From Agriotes lineatus (taxonomy: Eukaryota; Arthropoda; Insecta; Coleoptera; Elateridae), in the NCBI GenBank assembly GCA_940337035.1, contig CALNHX010002282.1, positions 121,315-185,314 of the forward strand: a stretch of 64,000 nt of DNA, written 5' to 3'. Within the stretch, counting starts at the first letter, position 1. Every line of letters begins with the position of its first letter. A model generated the notes under the pieces. It was not told the origin of the DNA. It did no database searches and saw only the letters and a program-made list of their open reading frames with translations. Shown here piece by piece: positions 12,707 through 26,226 of this stretch. The position numbers were made by a program, and so were the translations under genes.

Positions 12707-15154
12707 GTGCTAAAAAATAAAAAATCTAAGATCGTTTCTACTATCGAAATGATACCGGAAAAGTCTCAGGTCGTCCGTCAGATCGTTTACAGGCTGTAGT
12801 ATGCCATTTTCTCTAATTCTAAACCATTTGGTGCCATTCCGATGCATTTGAAGATAGTTTATAGTTGTTTCTGTACAGTCTGTGGCATTCTGAAATTACT
12901 GTGTATTAATTATAATATGTTACATACTGCTAGTAGCATTCTGAGGCTATTAAGCAGTCGCCCTCAGACACCGAAATAGTGCTAAAAAATAAAAAATCTA
13001 AGATCGTTTCTACTATCGAAATGATACCGGAAAAGTCTCAGGTCGTCCGTCAGATCGTTTACAGGCTGTAGTATGCCATTTTCTCTAATTCTAAACCATT
13101 TGGTGCCATTCCGATGCATTTGAAGATCGTTTATAGTTGTTTCTGTACAGTCTTTGGCATTCTGAAATTACTGTGTATTAATTATAATATGTTACATACT
13201 GCTAGTAGCATTCTGAGGCTATTAAGCAGTCGCCCTCAGACACCGAAATAGTGCTAAAAAATAAAAAATCTAAGATCGTTTCTACTATCGAAATGATACC
13301 GGAAAAGTTTCAGGTCGTCCGTCAGAGCGTTTACAGGCTCTAGTATGCCATTTTCTCTAATTCTAAACCATTAGGTGCCATTCCGATGCATTTAAAGATA
13401 GTTTATAGTTGTTTCTGTACTGTCTTTGGCATTCTGAAATTACTGTGTATTAATTATAATATGTTACATACTGCTAGTAGCATTCTGAGGCTATTAAGCA
13501 GTCGCCCTCAGACACCGAAATAGTGCTAAAAAATAAAAAATCTAAGATCGTTTCTACTATCGAAATGATACCGGAAAAGTCTCAGGTCGTCCGTCAGAGC
13601 GTTTACAGGCTCTAGCATGCCATTTTCTCTAATTCTAAACCATTAGGTGCCATTCCGATGCATTTAAAGATAGTTTATAGTTGTTTCTGTACAGTCTTTG
13701 GCATTCTGAAATTACTGTGTATTAATTATAATATGTTACATACTGCTAGTAGCATTCTGAGGCTATTAAGCAGTCGACCTCAGACACCGAAATAGTGCTA
13801 AAAAATAAAAAATCTAAGATCGTTTCTACTATCGAAATGATACCGGAAAAGTCTCAGGTCGTCCGTCAGAGCGTTTACATGCTCTAGCATGGCATTTTCT
13901 CTTATTCTAAACCATTAGGTGCCATTCCGATGTATTTAAAGATAGTTTATAGTTGTTTCTGTACAGTCTTTGGCATTCTGAAATTACTGTGTATTAATTA
14001 TAATATGTTACATACTGCTAGTAGCATTCTGAGGCTATTAAGCAGTCGTCCTCAGACACCGAAATAGTGCTAAAAAATAAAAAATCTAAGATCGTTTCTA
14101 CTATCGAAATGATACCGGAAAAGTCTCAGGTCGTCCGTCAGATCGTTTACAGGCTGTAGTATGCCATTTTCTCTAATTCTAAACCATTTGGTGCCATTCC
14201 GATGCATTTGAAGATAGTTTATAGTTGTTTCTGTACAGTCTTTGGCATTCTGAAATTACTGTGTATTAATTATAATATGTTACATACTGCTAGTAGCATT
14301 CTGAGGCTATTAAGCAGTCGCCCTCAGACACCGAAATAGTGCTAAAAAATAAAAAATCTAAGATCGTTTCTACTATGGAAATGATACCGGAAAAGTCTCA
14401 GGTGGTCCGTCAGATTGTTTACAGGCTCTAGTATGCCATTTTCTCTAATTCTAAACCATTAGGTGCCATTCCGATGCATTTGAAGATAGTTTATAGTTGT
14501 TTCTGTACAGTCTTTGGAATTCTGAAATTACTGTGTATTAATTATAATATGTTACATACTGCTAGTAGCATTCTGAGGCTATTAAGCAGTCGCCCTCAGA
14601 CAACGAAATAGTGCTAAAAAATAAAAAATCTAAGATCGTTTCTACTATCGAAATGATACCGGAAAAGTCTCAGGTCGTCCGTCAGATCGTTTACAGGCTG
14701 TAGTATGCCATTTTCTCTAATTCTAAACCATTTGGTGCCATTCCGATGCATTTGAAGATAGTTTATAGTTGTTTCTGTACAGTCGTTGGCATTCTGAAAT
14801 TACTGTGTATTAATTATAATATGTTACATACTGCTAGTAGCATTCTGAGGCTATTAAGCAGTCGACCTCAGACACCGAAATAGTGCTAAAAAATAAAAAA
14901 TCTAAGATCGTTTCTACTATCGAAATGATACCGGAAAAGTCTCAGGTCGTCCGTCAGAGCGTTTACAGGCTCTTGCATGCCATTTTCTCTAATTCTAAAC
15001 CATTAGGTGTCATTCCGATGCATTTAAAGATAGTTTATAGTTGTTTCTGTACAGTCTTTGGCATTCTGAAATTACTGTGAATTAATTATAATATGTTACA
15101 TACTGCTAGTAGCATGCTGAGGCTATTAAGTAGTCGCCCTCAGACACCGAAATA

Positions 15155-15426
15155 GTGCTAAAAAATAAAAAATCTAAGATCGTTTCTACTATCGAAATGA
15201 TACCGGAAAAGTCCCAGGTCGTCCGGGAGAGCGTTTACAGGCTCTAGCCCGCCATTTTCTATAATTCTAAACCATTAGGTGCCATTCCGATGCATTTAAA
15301 GATAGTTTATAGTTGTGTCTATACAGTCTTTGGCATTCTGAAATTACTGTGTATTAATTATAATATGTTACATACTGCTAGTAGCATTCTGAGGCTATTA
15401 AGCAGTCGCCCTCAGACACCGAAATA
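15155..15426 (+). repeat. Heavily marked monomer, copy 1
   Basis: Private changes cluster in one unit: GTCCCAGG, GTCCGGGAGAGC, CTAGCCCGCC, TTCTATAATTC and TTGTGTCTATACAG. It lacks the GCATGC and CTGTACAG palindromes. Its exact twin is at 20515-20786, which makes it a good tag for the duplication. Confidence 0.85.
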
Positions 15427-17874
15427 GTGCTAAAAAATAAAAAATCTAAGATCGTTTCTACTATCGAAATGATACCGAAAAAGTCTCAGATCGTCCGTCA
15501 GAGCGTTTACAGGCTCTAGCATGCCATTTTCTCTAATTCTAAACCATTAGGTGCCATTCCGATGCATTTAAAGATAGTTTATAGTTGTTTCTGTACAGTC
15601 CTTGGCATTCTGAAATTACTGTGTATTAATTATAATATGTTACATACTGCTAGTAGCATTCTGAAGCTATTAAGCAGTCGCCCTCAGATACCGATATAGC
15701 GCTAAAAAATAAAAAATCTAAGATCGTTTCTACTATCGAAATGATACCGGAAAAGTCTCAGGTCGTCCGTCAGAGCGTTTACAGGCTCTTGCATGCCATT
15801 TTCTCTAATTCTAAACCATTAGGTGTCATTCCGATGCATTTAAAGATAGTTTATAGTTGTTTCTGTACAGTCTTTGGCATTCTGAAATTACTGTGTATTA
15901 ATTATAATATGGTACATACTGCTAGTAGCATTCTGAGGCTATTAAGCAGTCGCCCTCAGACACCGAAATAGTGCTAAAAAATAAAAAATCTAAGATCGTT
16001 TCTACTATCAAAATGATACCGGAAAAGTCTCAGGTCGTCCGTTAGATCGTTTACAGGCTGTAGTATGCCATTTTCTCTAATTCTAAACCATTTGGTGCCA
16101 TTCCGATGCATTTGAAGATAGTTTATAGTTGTTTCTGTACAGTCTTTGGAATTCTGAAATTACTGTGTATTAATTATAATATGTTACATACTGCTAGTAG
16201 CATTCTGAGGCTATTAAGCAGTCGCCCTCAGACACCGAAATAGTGCTAAAAAATAAAAAATCTAAGATCTTTTCTACTATCGATATGATACCGGAAAAGT
16301 CTCAGGTCGCCCGTCAGAGCGTTTACAGGCTCTAGTATGCCATTTTCTCTAATTCTAAACAATTAGGTGCCATTCCGATGCATTTAAAGATAGTTTATAG
16401 TTGTTTCTGTACAGTCTTTGGCATTCTGAAATTACTGTGTATTAATTATAATATGTTACATACTGCTAGTAGCATTCTGAGGCTATTAAGCAGTCGCCCT
16501 CAGACACCGAAATAGTGCTAAAAAATAAAAAATCTAAGATCTTTTCTACTATCGATATGATACCGGAAAAGTCTCAGGTCGCCCGTCAGAGCGTTTACAG
16601 GCTCTAGCATGCCACTTTCTCTAATTCTAAACTATTAGGTGCCATTCCGATGCATTTAAAGATAGTTTATAGTTTTTTCTGTACAGTCTTTGGCATTCTG
16701 AAATTACTTTGTGTTCATTATAATATGTTACATACTGCTAGTAGCATTCTGAGGCTATTAAGCAGGCCCACTCAGACACCGAAATAGTGCTAAAAAATAA
16801 AAGAAATAAGATCGTTTCTACTATCGAAATGATACCGGAAAAGTCTCAGGTCGTCCGTCAGAGCGTTTACAGGCTCTAGCATGCCATTTTCTCTAATTCT
16901 AAACTATTAGGTGCCATTCCGATGCATTTAAAGATAGTTTATAGTGGTTTCTGTACAGTCTTTGGCATTCTGAAATTACTTTGTGTTAATTATAATATGT
17001 TACATACTGCTAGTAGCATTCTGAGGCTATTAAGCAGGCCCACTCAGACACCGAAATAGTGCTAAAATATAAAAAATCTAAGATCGTTTCTACTATCGAA
17101 ATGATACCGGAACAGTCTCAGGTCGTCCGTCAGAGCGTTTACAGGCTCTAGCATGCCATTTTCTCTAATTCTAAACCATTAGGTGCCATTCCGATGCATT
17201 TAAAGATAGTTTATAGTTGTTTCTGTACAGTCTTTGGCATTCTGAAATTACTGTGTATTAATTATAATATGTTACATACTGCTAGTAGCATTCTGAGGCT
17301 ATTAAGCAGTCGCCCTCAGACACCGAAATAGTGCTAAAAAATAAAAGAAATAAGATCGTTTCTCCTATCGAAATGATACCGGAAAAGTCTCAGGTCGTCC
17401 GTCAGAGCGTTTACAGGCTCTAGTATGCCATTTTCTCTAATTCTAAACCATTAGGTGCCATTCCGATGCATTTAAAGATAGTTTATAGTTGTTTCTGTAC
17501 AGTCTTTGGCATTTTGAAATTACTGTGTATTAATTATAATATGTTACATACTGCTAGTAGCATTCTGAGGCTATTAAGAAGTCGCCCTCAGACACCGAAA
17601 TAGTGCTAAAAAATAAAAATTCTAAGATCGTTTCTACTATCGAAATGATACCGGAAAAGTCTCAGGTCGTCCGTCAGAGCGTTTACAGGCTCTAGCATGC
17701 CATTTTCTCTAATTCTAAACCATTAGGTGCCATTCCGATGCATTTAAAGATAGTTTATAGTTGTTTCTGTACAGTCTTTGGCATTCTGAAATTACTGTGT
17801 ATTAATTATAATATGGTACATACTGCTAGTAGCATTCTGAGGCTATTAAGCAGTCGCCCTCAGACACCGAAATA

Positions 17875-18338
17875 GTGCTAAAAAATAAAAAATCTAAGAT
17901 CGCTTCCAATATCGAAATGATACCGGAAAAGTCTCAAGTCGTCCGTCAGAGCGTTTACAGGCTCTAGCATGCCATTTTCTCTAATTCTAAACCATTAGGT
18001 GCCATTCCGATGCATTTAAAGATAGTTTATAGTTGTTTCTGTACAGTCTTTGGCATTCTGAAATTACTGTGTATTAATTATAATATGTTACATACTTCTA
18101 GTAGCATTACGAGGCTATTAAAGTCTCAGGTCGTCCGTCAGAGCGTTTACAGGCTCCAGCATGCCACTTTGTCTAATTCTAAAACATTAGGTGCCATTCC
18201 GATTCATTTAAAGAAAGTTTACAGTGGTTTCTGTACAGTCTTTAGCATTCTGAAATTACTGTGTATTAATTATAATATGTTACATACTGCTAGTAGCATT
18301 CTGAGGCTATTAAGCAGTCGCGCTCAGACACCGAAATA
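17875..18338 (+). repeat. Fused double unit with 80-bp junction deletion, copy 3
   Basis: It corresponds to 12243-12706 at an offset of 5632 bp. It begins with private changes (GATCGCTTCCAATATCG, CTCAAGTCG) close to the left edge of the duplicated block. Confidence 0.87.
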
Positions 18339-19426
18339 GTGCTAAAAAATAAAAAATCTAAGATCGTTTCTACTATCGAAATGATACCGGAAAAGTCTCA
18401 GGTCGTCCGTCAGATCGTTTACAGGCTGTAGTATGCCATTTTCTCTAATTCTAAACCATTTGGTGCCATTCCGATGCATTTGAAGATAGTTTATAGTTGT
18501 TTCTGTACAGTCTTTGGCATTCTGAAATTACTGTGTATTAATTATAATATGTTACATACTGCTAGTAGCATTCTGAGGCTACTAAGCAGTCGCCCTCAGA
18601 CACCGAAATAGTGCTAAAAAATAAAAAATCTAAGATCGTTTCTACTATCGAAATGATACCGGAAAAGTCTCAGGTCGTCCGTCAGATCGTTTACAGGCTG
18701 TAGTATGCCATTTTCTCTAATTCTAAACCATTTGGTGCCATTCCGATGCATTTGAAGATAGTTTATAGTTGTTTCTGTACAGTCTTTGGCATTCTGAAAT
18801 TACTGTGTATTAATTATAATATGTTACATACTGCTAGTAGCATTCTGAGGCTATTAAGCAGTCGCCCTCAGACACCGAAATAGTGCTAAAAAATAAAAAA
18901 TCTAAGATCGTTTCTACTATCGAAATGATACCGGAAAAGTTTCAGGTCGTCCGTCAGAGCGTTTACAGGCTCTAGTATGCCATTTTCTCTAATTCTAAAC
19001 CATTAGGTGCCATTCCGATGCATTTAAAGATAGTTTATAGTTGTTTCTGTACTGTCTTTGGCATTCTGAAATTACTGTGTATTAATTATAATATGTTACA
19101 TACTGCTAGTAGCATTCTGAGGCTATTAAGCAGTCGCCCTCAGACACCGAAATAGTGCTAAAAAATAAAAAATCTAAGATCGTTTCTACTATCGAAATGA
19201 TACCGGAAAAGTCTCAGGTCGTCCGTCAGAGCGTTTACAGGCTCTAGCATGCCATTTTCTCTAATTCTAAACCATTAGGTGCCATTCCGATGCATTTAAA
19301 GATAGTTTATAGTTGTTTCTGTACAGTCTTTGGCATTCTGAAATTACTGTGTATTAATTATAATATGTTACATACTGCTAGTAGCATTCTGAGGCTATTA
19401 AGCAGTCGACCTCAGACACCGAAATA

Positions 19427-19698
19427 GTGCTAAAAAATAAAAAATCTAAGATCGTTTCTACTATCGAAATGATACCGGAAAAGTCTCAGGTCGTCCGTCA
19501 GAGCGTTTACATGCTCTAGCATGGCATTTTCTCTAATTCTAAACCATTTGGTGCCATTCCGATGCATTTGAAGATAGTTTATAGTTGTTTCTGTACAGTC
19601 TTTGGCATTCTGAAATTACTGTGTATTAATTATAATATGTTACATACTGCTAGTAGCATTCTGAGGCTATTAAGCAGTCGCCCTCAGACACCGAAATA
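19427..19698 (+). repeat. Hybrid monomer at the one-unit loss
   Basis: The first part, through CATGGCATTTTC, matches the unit at 13795 of copy 1. The rest, from CATTTGGTGCC and GCATTTGAAG on, matches the following unit at 14067. The unit therefore fuses two neighbours in perfect register and loses 272 bp between them. The exchange point lies within monomer positions of about 105-125. The reverse reading, a gain of one unit in copy 1, is possible but needs a coincidence of markers. Confidence 0.85.
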
Positions 19699-20514
19699 GT
19701 GCTAAAAAATAAAAAATCTAAGATCGTTTCTACTATGGAAATGATACCGGAAAAGTCTCAGGTGGTCCGTCAGATTGTTTACAGGCTCTAGTATGCCATT
19801 TTCTCTAATTCTAAACCATTAGGTGCCATTCCGATGCATTTGAAGATAGTTTATAGTTGTTTCTGTACAGTCTTTGGAATTCTGAAATTACTGTGTATTA
19901 ATTATAATATGTTACATACTGCTAGTAGCATTCTGAGGCTATTAAGCAGTCGCCCTCAGACAACGAAATAGTGCTAAAAAATAAAAAATCTAAGATCGTT
20001 TCTACTATCGAAATGATACCGGAAAAGTCTCAGGTCGTCCGTCAGATCGTTTACAGGCTGTAGTATGCCATTTTCTCTAATTCTAAACCATTTGGTGCCA
20101 TTCCGATGCATTTGAAGATAGTTTATAGTTGTTTCTGTACAGTCGTTGGCATTCTGAAATTACTGTGTATTAATTATAATATGTTACATACTGCTAGTAG
20201 CATTCTGAGGCTATTAAGCAGTCGACCTCAGACACCGAAATAGTGCTAAAAAATAAAAAATCTAAGATCGTTTCTACTATCGAAATGATACCGGAAAAGT
20301 CTCAGGTCGTCCGTCAGAGCGTTTACAGGCTCTTGCATGCCATTTTCTCTAATTCTAAACCATTAGGTGTCATTCCGATGCATTTAAAGATAGTTTATAG
20401 TTGTTTCTGTACAGTCTTTGGCATTCTGAAATTACTGTGAATTAATTATAATATGTTACATACTGCTAGTAGCATGCTGAGGCTATTAAGTAGTCGCCCT
20501 CAGACACCGAAATA

Positions 20515-20786
20515 GTGCTAAAAAATAAAAAATCTAAGATCGTTTCTACTATCGAAATGATACCGGAAAAGTCCCAGGTCGTCCGGGAGAGCGTTTACAG
20601 GCTCTAGCCCGCCATTTTCTATAATTCTAAACCATTAGGTGCCATTCCGATGCATTTAAAGATAGTTTATAGTTGTGTCTATACAGTCTTTGGCATTCTG
20701 AAATTACTGTGTATTAATTATAATATGTTACATACTGCTAGTAGCATTCTGAGGCTATTAAGCAGTCGCCCTCAGACACCGAAATA
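20515..20786 (+). repeat. Heavily marked monomer, copy 2
   Basis: It carries the same private substitutions as 15155-15426, 5360 bp downstream. No further copy was seen, so the tag arose before the 5.5-kb duplication and after the wider array was formed. Confidence 0.85.
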
Positions 20787-23174
20787 GTGCTAAAAAATAA
20801 AAAATCTAAGATCGTTTCTACTATCGAAATGATACCGAAAAAGTCTCAGATCGTCCGTCAGAGCGTTTACAGGGTCTAGCATGCCATTTTCTCTAATTCT
20901 AAACCATTAGGTGCCATTCCGATGCATTTAAAGATAGTTTATAGTTGTTTCTGTACAGTCCTTGGCATTCTGAAATTACTGTGTATTAATTATAATATGT
21001 TACATACTGCTAGTAGCATTCTGAAGCTATTAAGCAGTCGCCCTCAGATACCGATATAGCGCTAAAAAATAAAAAATCTAAGATCGTTTCTACTATCGAA
21101 ATGATACCGGAAAAGTCTCAGGTCGTCCGTCAGAGCGTTTACAGGCTCTTGCATGCCATTTTCTCTAATTCTAAACCATTAGGTGTCATTCCGATGCATT
21201 TAAAGATAGTTTATAGTTGTTTCTGTACAGTCTTTGGCATTCTGAAATTACTGTGTATTAATTATAATATGGTACATACTGCTAGTAGCATTCTGAGGCT
21301 ATTAAGCAGTCGCCCTCAGACACCGAAATAGTGCTAAAAAATAAAAAATCTAAGATCGTTTCTACTATCAAAATGAAACCGGAAAAGTCTCAGGTCGTCC
21401 GTTAGATCGTTTACAGGCTGTAGTATGCCATTTTCTCTAATTCTAAACCATTTGGTGCCATTCCGATGCATTTGAAGATAGTTTATAGTTGTTTCTGTAC
21501 AGTCTTTGGAATTCTGAAATTACTGTGTATTAATTATAATATGTTACATACTGCTAGTAGCATTCTGAGGCTATTAAGCAGTCGCCCTCAGACACCGAAA
21601 TAGTGCTAAAAAATAAAAAATCTAAGATCTTTTCTACTATCGATATGATACCGGAAAAGTCTCAGGTCGCCCGTCAGAGCGTTTACAGGCTCTAGTATGC
21701 CATTTTCTCTAATTCTAAACAATTAGGTGCCATTCCGATGCATTTAAAGATAGTTTATAGTTGTTTCTGTACAGTCTTTGGCATTCTGAAATTACTGTGT
21801 ATTAATTATAATATGTTACATACTGCTAGTAGCATTCTGAGGCTATTAAGCAGTCGCCCTCAGACACCGAAATAGTGCTAAAAAATAAAAAATCTAAGAT
21901 CTTTTCTACTATCGATATGATACCGGAAAAGTCTCAGGTCGCCCGTCAGAGCGTTTACAGGCTCTAGCATGCCACTTTCTCTAATTCTAAACTATTAGGT
22001 GCCATTCCGATGCATTTAAAGATAGTTTATAGTTTTTTCTGTACAGTCTTTGGCATTCTGAAATTACTTTGTGTTCATTATAATATGTTACATACTGCTA
22101 GTAGCATTCTGAGGCTATTAAGCAGGCCCACTCAGACACCGAAATAGTGCTAAAAAATAAAAGAAATAAGATCGTTTCTACTATCGAAATGATACCGGAA
22201 AAGTCTCAGGTCGTCCGTCAGAGCGTTTACAGGCTCTAGCATGCCATTTTCTCTAATTCTAAACTATTAGGTGCCATTCCGATGCATTTAAAGATAGTTT
22301 ATAGTGGTTTCTGTACAGTCTTTGGCATTCTGAAATTACTTTGTGTTAATTATAATATGTTACATACTGCTAGTAGCATTCTGAGGCTATTAAGCAGGCC
22401 CACTCAGACACCGAAATAGTGCTAAAATATAAAAAATCTAAGATCGTTTCTACTATCGAAATGATACCGGAACAGTCTCAGGTCGTCCGTCAGAGCGTTT
22501 ACAGGCTCTAGCATGCCATTTTCTCTAATTCTAAACCATTAGGTGCCATTCCGATGCATTTAAAGATAGTTTATAGTTGTTTCTGTACAGTCTTTGGCAT
22601 TCTGAAATTACTGTGTATTAATTATAATATGTTACATACTGCTAGTAGCATTCTGAGGCTATTAAGCAGTCGCCCTCAGACACCGAAATAGTGCTAAAAA
22701 ATAAAAGAAATAAGATCGTTTCTACTATCGAAATGATACCGGAAAAGTCTCAGGTCGTCCGTCAGAGCGTTTACAGGCTCTAGTATGCCATTTTCTCTAA
22801 TTCTAAACCATTAGGTGCCATTCCGATGCATTTAAAGATAGTTTATAGTTGTTTCTGTACAGTCTTTGGCATTTTGAAATTACTGTGTATTAATTATAAT
22901 ATGTTACATACTGCTAGTAGCATTCTGAGGCTATTAAGAAGTCGCCCTCAGACACCGAAATAGTGCTAAAAAATAAAAATTCTAAGATCGTTTCTACTAT
23001 CGAAATGATACCGGAAAAGTCTCAGGTCGTCCGTCAGAGCGTTTACAGGCTCTAGCATGCCATTTTCTCTAATTCTAAACCATTAGGTGCCATTCCGATG
23101 CATTTAAAGATAGTTTATAGTTGTTTCTGTACAGTCTTTGGCATTCTGAAATTACTGTGTATTAATTATAATAT

Positions 23175-26100
23175 GTTACATACCGCTAGTAGCATTCTGA
23201 GGCTATTAAGCAGTCGCCCTCAGACACCGAAATAGTGCAAAAAAATAAAAAATCTAAGATCGTTTCTACTATCGAAATGATACCGAAAAAGTCTCAGATC
23301 GTCCGTCAGAGCGTTTACAGGCTCTAGCATGCCATTTTCTCTAATTCTAAACTATTAGGTGCCATTCCGATGCATTTAAAGATAGTTTATAGTTTTTTCT
23401 GTACAGTCTTTGGCATTCTGAAATTACTTTGTGTTAATTATAATATGTTACATACTGCTAGTAGCATTCTGAGGCTATTAAGCAGGCCCACTCAGACACC
23501 GAAATAGTGCTAAAAAATAAAAAATCTAAGATCGTTTCTACTATCGAAATAATACCGCAAAAGTCTCAGGTCGTCCGTCAGAGCGTTTACAGGCCCTAGG
23601 ATGCCATTTTCTCTAATTCTAAACCATTAGGTGCCATTCCGATGCATTTAAAGATAGTTTATAGTTGTTTCTGTACAGTCTTTGGCATTCTGAAATTACT
23701 GTGTATTAATTATAATATGTTACATACTGCTAGTAGCATTCTGAAGCTATTAAGCAGTCGCCATCAGATACCGAAATAGCGCTAAAAAATAAAAAATCTA
23801 AGATTGTTTCTACTATCGAAATGATACCGGAAAAGTCTCAGGTCGTCCGTCAGAGCGTTTACAGGCTCTAGTATGCCATTTTCTCTAATTCTAAACCATT
23901 AGGTGCCATTCCGATGCATTTGAAGATAGTTTATAGTTGTTTCTGTACAGTCTTTGGCATTCTGAAATTACTGTGTATTAATTATAATATGTTACATACT
24001 GCTAGTAGCATTCTGAGGCTATTAAGCAGTCGACCTCAGACACCGAAATAGTGCTAAAAAATAAAAAATCTAAGATCGTTTCTACTATCGAAATGATACC
24101 GGAAAAGTCTCAGGTCGTCCGTCAGAGCGTTTACATGCTCTAGCATGCCATTTCCTCTAATTCTAAACCATTAGGTGCCATTCCGATGCATTTAAAGATA
24201 GTTTATAGTTGTTTCTGTACAGTCTTTGGCATTCTGAAATTACTGTGTATTAATTATAATATGTTACATACTGCTAGTAGCATTCTGAGGCTATTAAGCA
24301 GTCGCCCTCAGACACCGAAATAGTGCTAAAAAATAAAAAATCTAAGATCGTTTCTACTATCGAAATGATACCGGAAAAGTCTCAGGTCGTCCGTCAGATC
24401 GTTTACAGGCTGTAGTATGCCATTTTCTCTAATTCTAAACCATTTGGTGCCATTCCGATGCATTTGAAGATAGTTTATAGTTGTTTCTGTACAGTCTTTG
24501 GCATTCTGAAATTACTGTGTATTAATTATAATATGTTACATACTGCTAGTAGCATTCTGAGGCTATTAAGCAGTCGCCCTCAGACACCGAAATAGTGCTA
24601 AAAAATAAAAAATCTAAGATCGTTTCTACTATCGAAATGATACCGGAAAAGTCTCAGGTCGTCCGTCAGAGCGTTTACAGGCTTTAGTATGCCATTTTCT
24701 CTAATTCTAAACCATTAGGTGCCATTCCGATGCATTTAAAGATAGTTTATAGTTGTTTCTGTACTGTCTTTGGCATCCTGAAATTACTGTGTATTAATTA
24801 TAATATGTTACATACTGCTAGTAGCATTCTGAGGCTATTAAGCAGTCGCCCTCAGACACCTAAATAGTGCTAAAAAATAAAAAATCTAAGATCGTTTCTA
24901 CTATCGAAATGATACCGGAAAAGTCTCAGGTCGTCCGTCAGAGCGTTTACAGGCTCTAGCATGCCATTTTCTCTAATTCTAAACCATTAGGTGCCATTCC
25001 GATGCATTTAAAGATAGTTTATAGTTGTTTCTGTACAGTCTTTGGCATTCTGAAATTACTGTGTATTAATTATAATATATTACATACTGCTAGTAGCATT
25101 CTGAGGCTATTAAGCAGTCGACCTCAGACACCGAAATAGTGCTAAAAAATAAAAAATCTAAGGTCGTTTCTACTATCGAAATGATACCGGAAAAGTCTCA
25201 GGTCGTCCGTCAGAGCGTTTACATGCTCTAGCATGCCATTTTCTCTAATTCTAAACCATTAGGTGCCATTCCGATGTATTTAAAGATAGTTTATAGTTGT
25301 TTCTGTACAGTCTTTGGCATTCTGAAATTACTGTGTATTAATTATAATATGTTACATACTGCTAGTAGCATTCTGAGGCTATTAAGCAGTCGCCCTCAGA
25401 CACTGAAATAGTGCTAAAAAATAAAAAATCTAAGATCGTTTCTACTATCGAAATGATACCGGAAAAGTCTCAGGTCGTCCGTCAGATCGTTTACAGGCTG
25501 TAGTATGCCATTTTCTCTAATTCTAAACCATTTGGTGCCATTCCGATGCAGTTGAAGATAGTTTATAGTTGTTTCTGTACAGTCTTTGGCATTCTGAAAT
25601 TACTGTGTATTAATTATAATATGTTACATACTGCTAGTAGCATTCTGAGGCTATTAAGCAGTCGCCCTCAGACACCGAAATAGTGCTAAAAAATAAAAAA
25701 TCTAAGATCGTTTCTACTATGGAAATGATACCGGAAAAGTCTCAGGTCGTCCGTCAGAGCGTTTACAGGCTCTAGTATGCCATTTTCTCTAATTCTAAAC
25801 CATTAGGTGCCATTCAGATGCATTTAAAGATAGTTTATAGTTGTTTCTGTACAGTCTTTGGCATTCTGAAATTACTGTGTATTAATTATAATATGTTACA
25901 TACTGCTAGTAGCATTCTGAGGCTATTAAGCAGTCGCCCTCAGACACCAAAATAGTGTTAAAAAATAAAAAATCTAAGATCGTTTCTACTATCGAAATGA
26001 TACCGGAAAAGTCTCAGGTCGTCCGTCAGAGCGTTTACAGGCTCTAGCATGCCATTTTCTCTAATTCTAAACCATTAGGTGCCATTCCGATGCATTTAAA

Positions 26101-26226
26101 GATAGTTTATAGTTGTTTCTGTACAGTCTTTGGCATTCTGAAATTACTGTGTATTAATTATAATATGTTACATACTGCTAGTAGCATTCTGAGGCTATTA
26201 AGCAGTCGCCCTCAGACACCGAAATA
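23175..26226 (+). repeat. Regular satellite with remnant third copy of the 12-18 kb block
   Basis: Units at 24323, 24595, 24867, 25139, 25411 and 25683 repeat the marker order of those at 12979, 13251, 13523, 13795, 14067 and 14339: a CAGATCG unit, then TGTACTGTC, then a GTCGACC tail, then CATGCTCTAG with GATGTATTT, then CAGATCG, then CTATGGAAATG. The offset is 11344 bp throughout. More differences have built up than between the two 5.5-kb copies (for example CACCTAAATAG, GCAGTTGAAG and CATTCAGATGC), so this copy is older. Flanking units at 23235 and 23507 combine features of several subfamilies. Confidence 0.72.

Larger units (their letters stand above)
12221..17814 (+). repeat. Tandem segmental duplication, copy 1 (about 5.6 kb)
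   Basis: Twenty monomer positions plus the fused unit match 17853-23174 in order with only about a dozen single-base differences that I noticed. Idiosyncratic units act as markers: 14339 with CTATGGAAATG, 15155 with many private changes, 15699 with GATACCGATATAGCGC, and 16787 with AAAAGAAATAAG. Identity stops abruptly at both ends: CAGGCCCACTC versus CAGTCGCCCTC on the left, and ATGGTACAT versus ATGTTACAT on the right. The two copies are nearly adjacent, as expected from unequal exchange between sister arrays. Confidence 0.93.
17853..23174 (+). repeat. Tandem segmental duplication, copy 2 (about 5.3 kb)
   Basis: This follows copy 1 at an offset of 5632 bp up to the unit at 19427 and of 5360 bp after it, so it is shorter by exactly one 272-bp monomer. 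Differences from copy 1 include CTACTAAGC near 18584, AGGGTCTAGC near 20874, AAATGAAACC near 21373 and TTTCTACTATCG near 22722 where copy 1 has TTTCTCCTATCG. Everything else that I compared agrees. Confidence 0.93.

Noticed and set aside
12243..12707. The 154-residue frame as a real small protein gene
   Set aside because: It is two monomers fused by an 80-bp deletion in which both usual TAG codons happen to be substituted. The sister copy at 17875 has one TAG restored, so the frame is not maintained.
12221..23174. The 5.5-kb duplication as a pure assembly artefact
   Set aside because: The copies differ at about a dozen positions and by one monomer with a clean hybrid, which a simple assembly repeat would not show. 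Read support would still be needed to exclude haplotype mixing.
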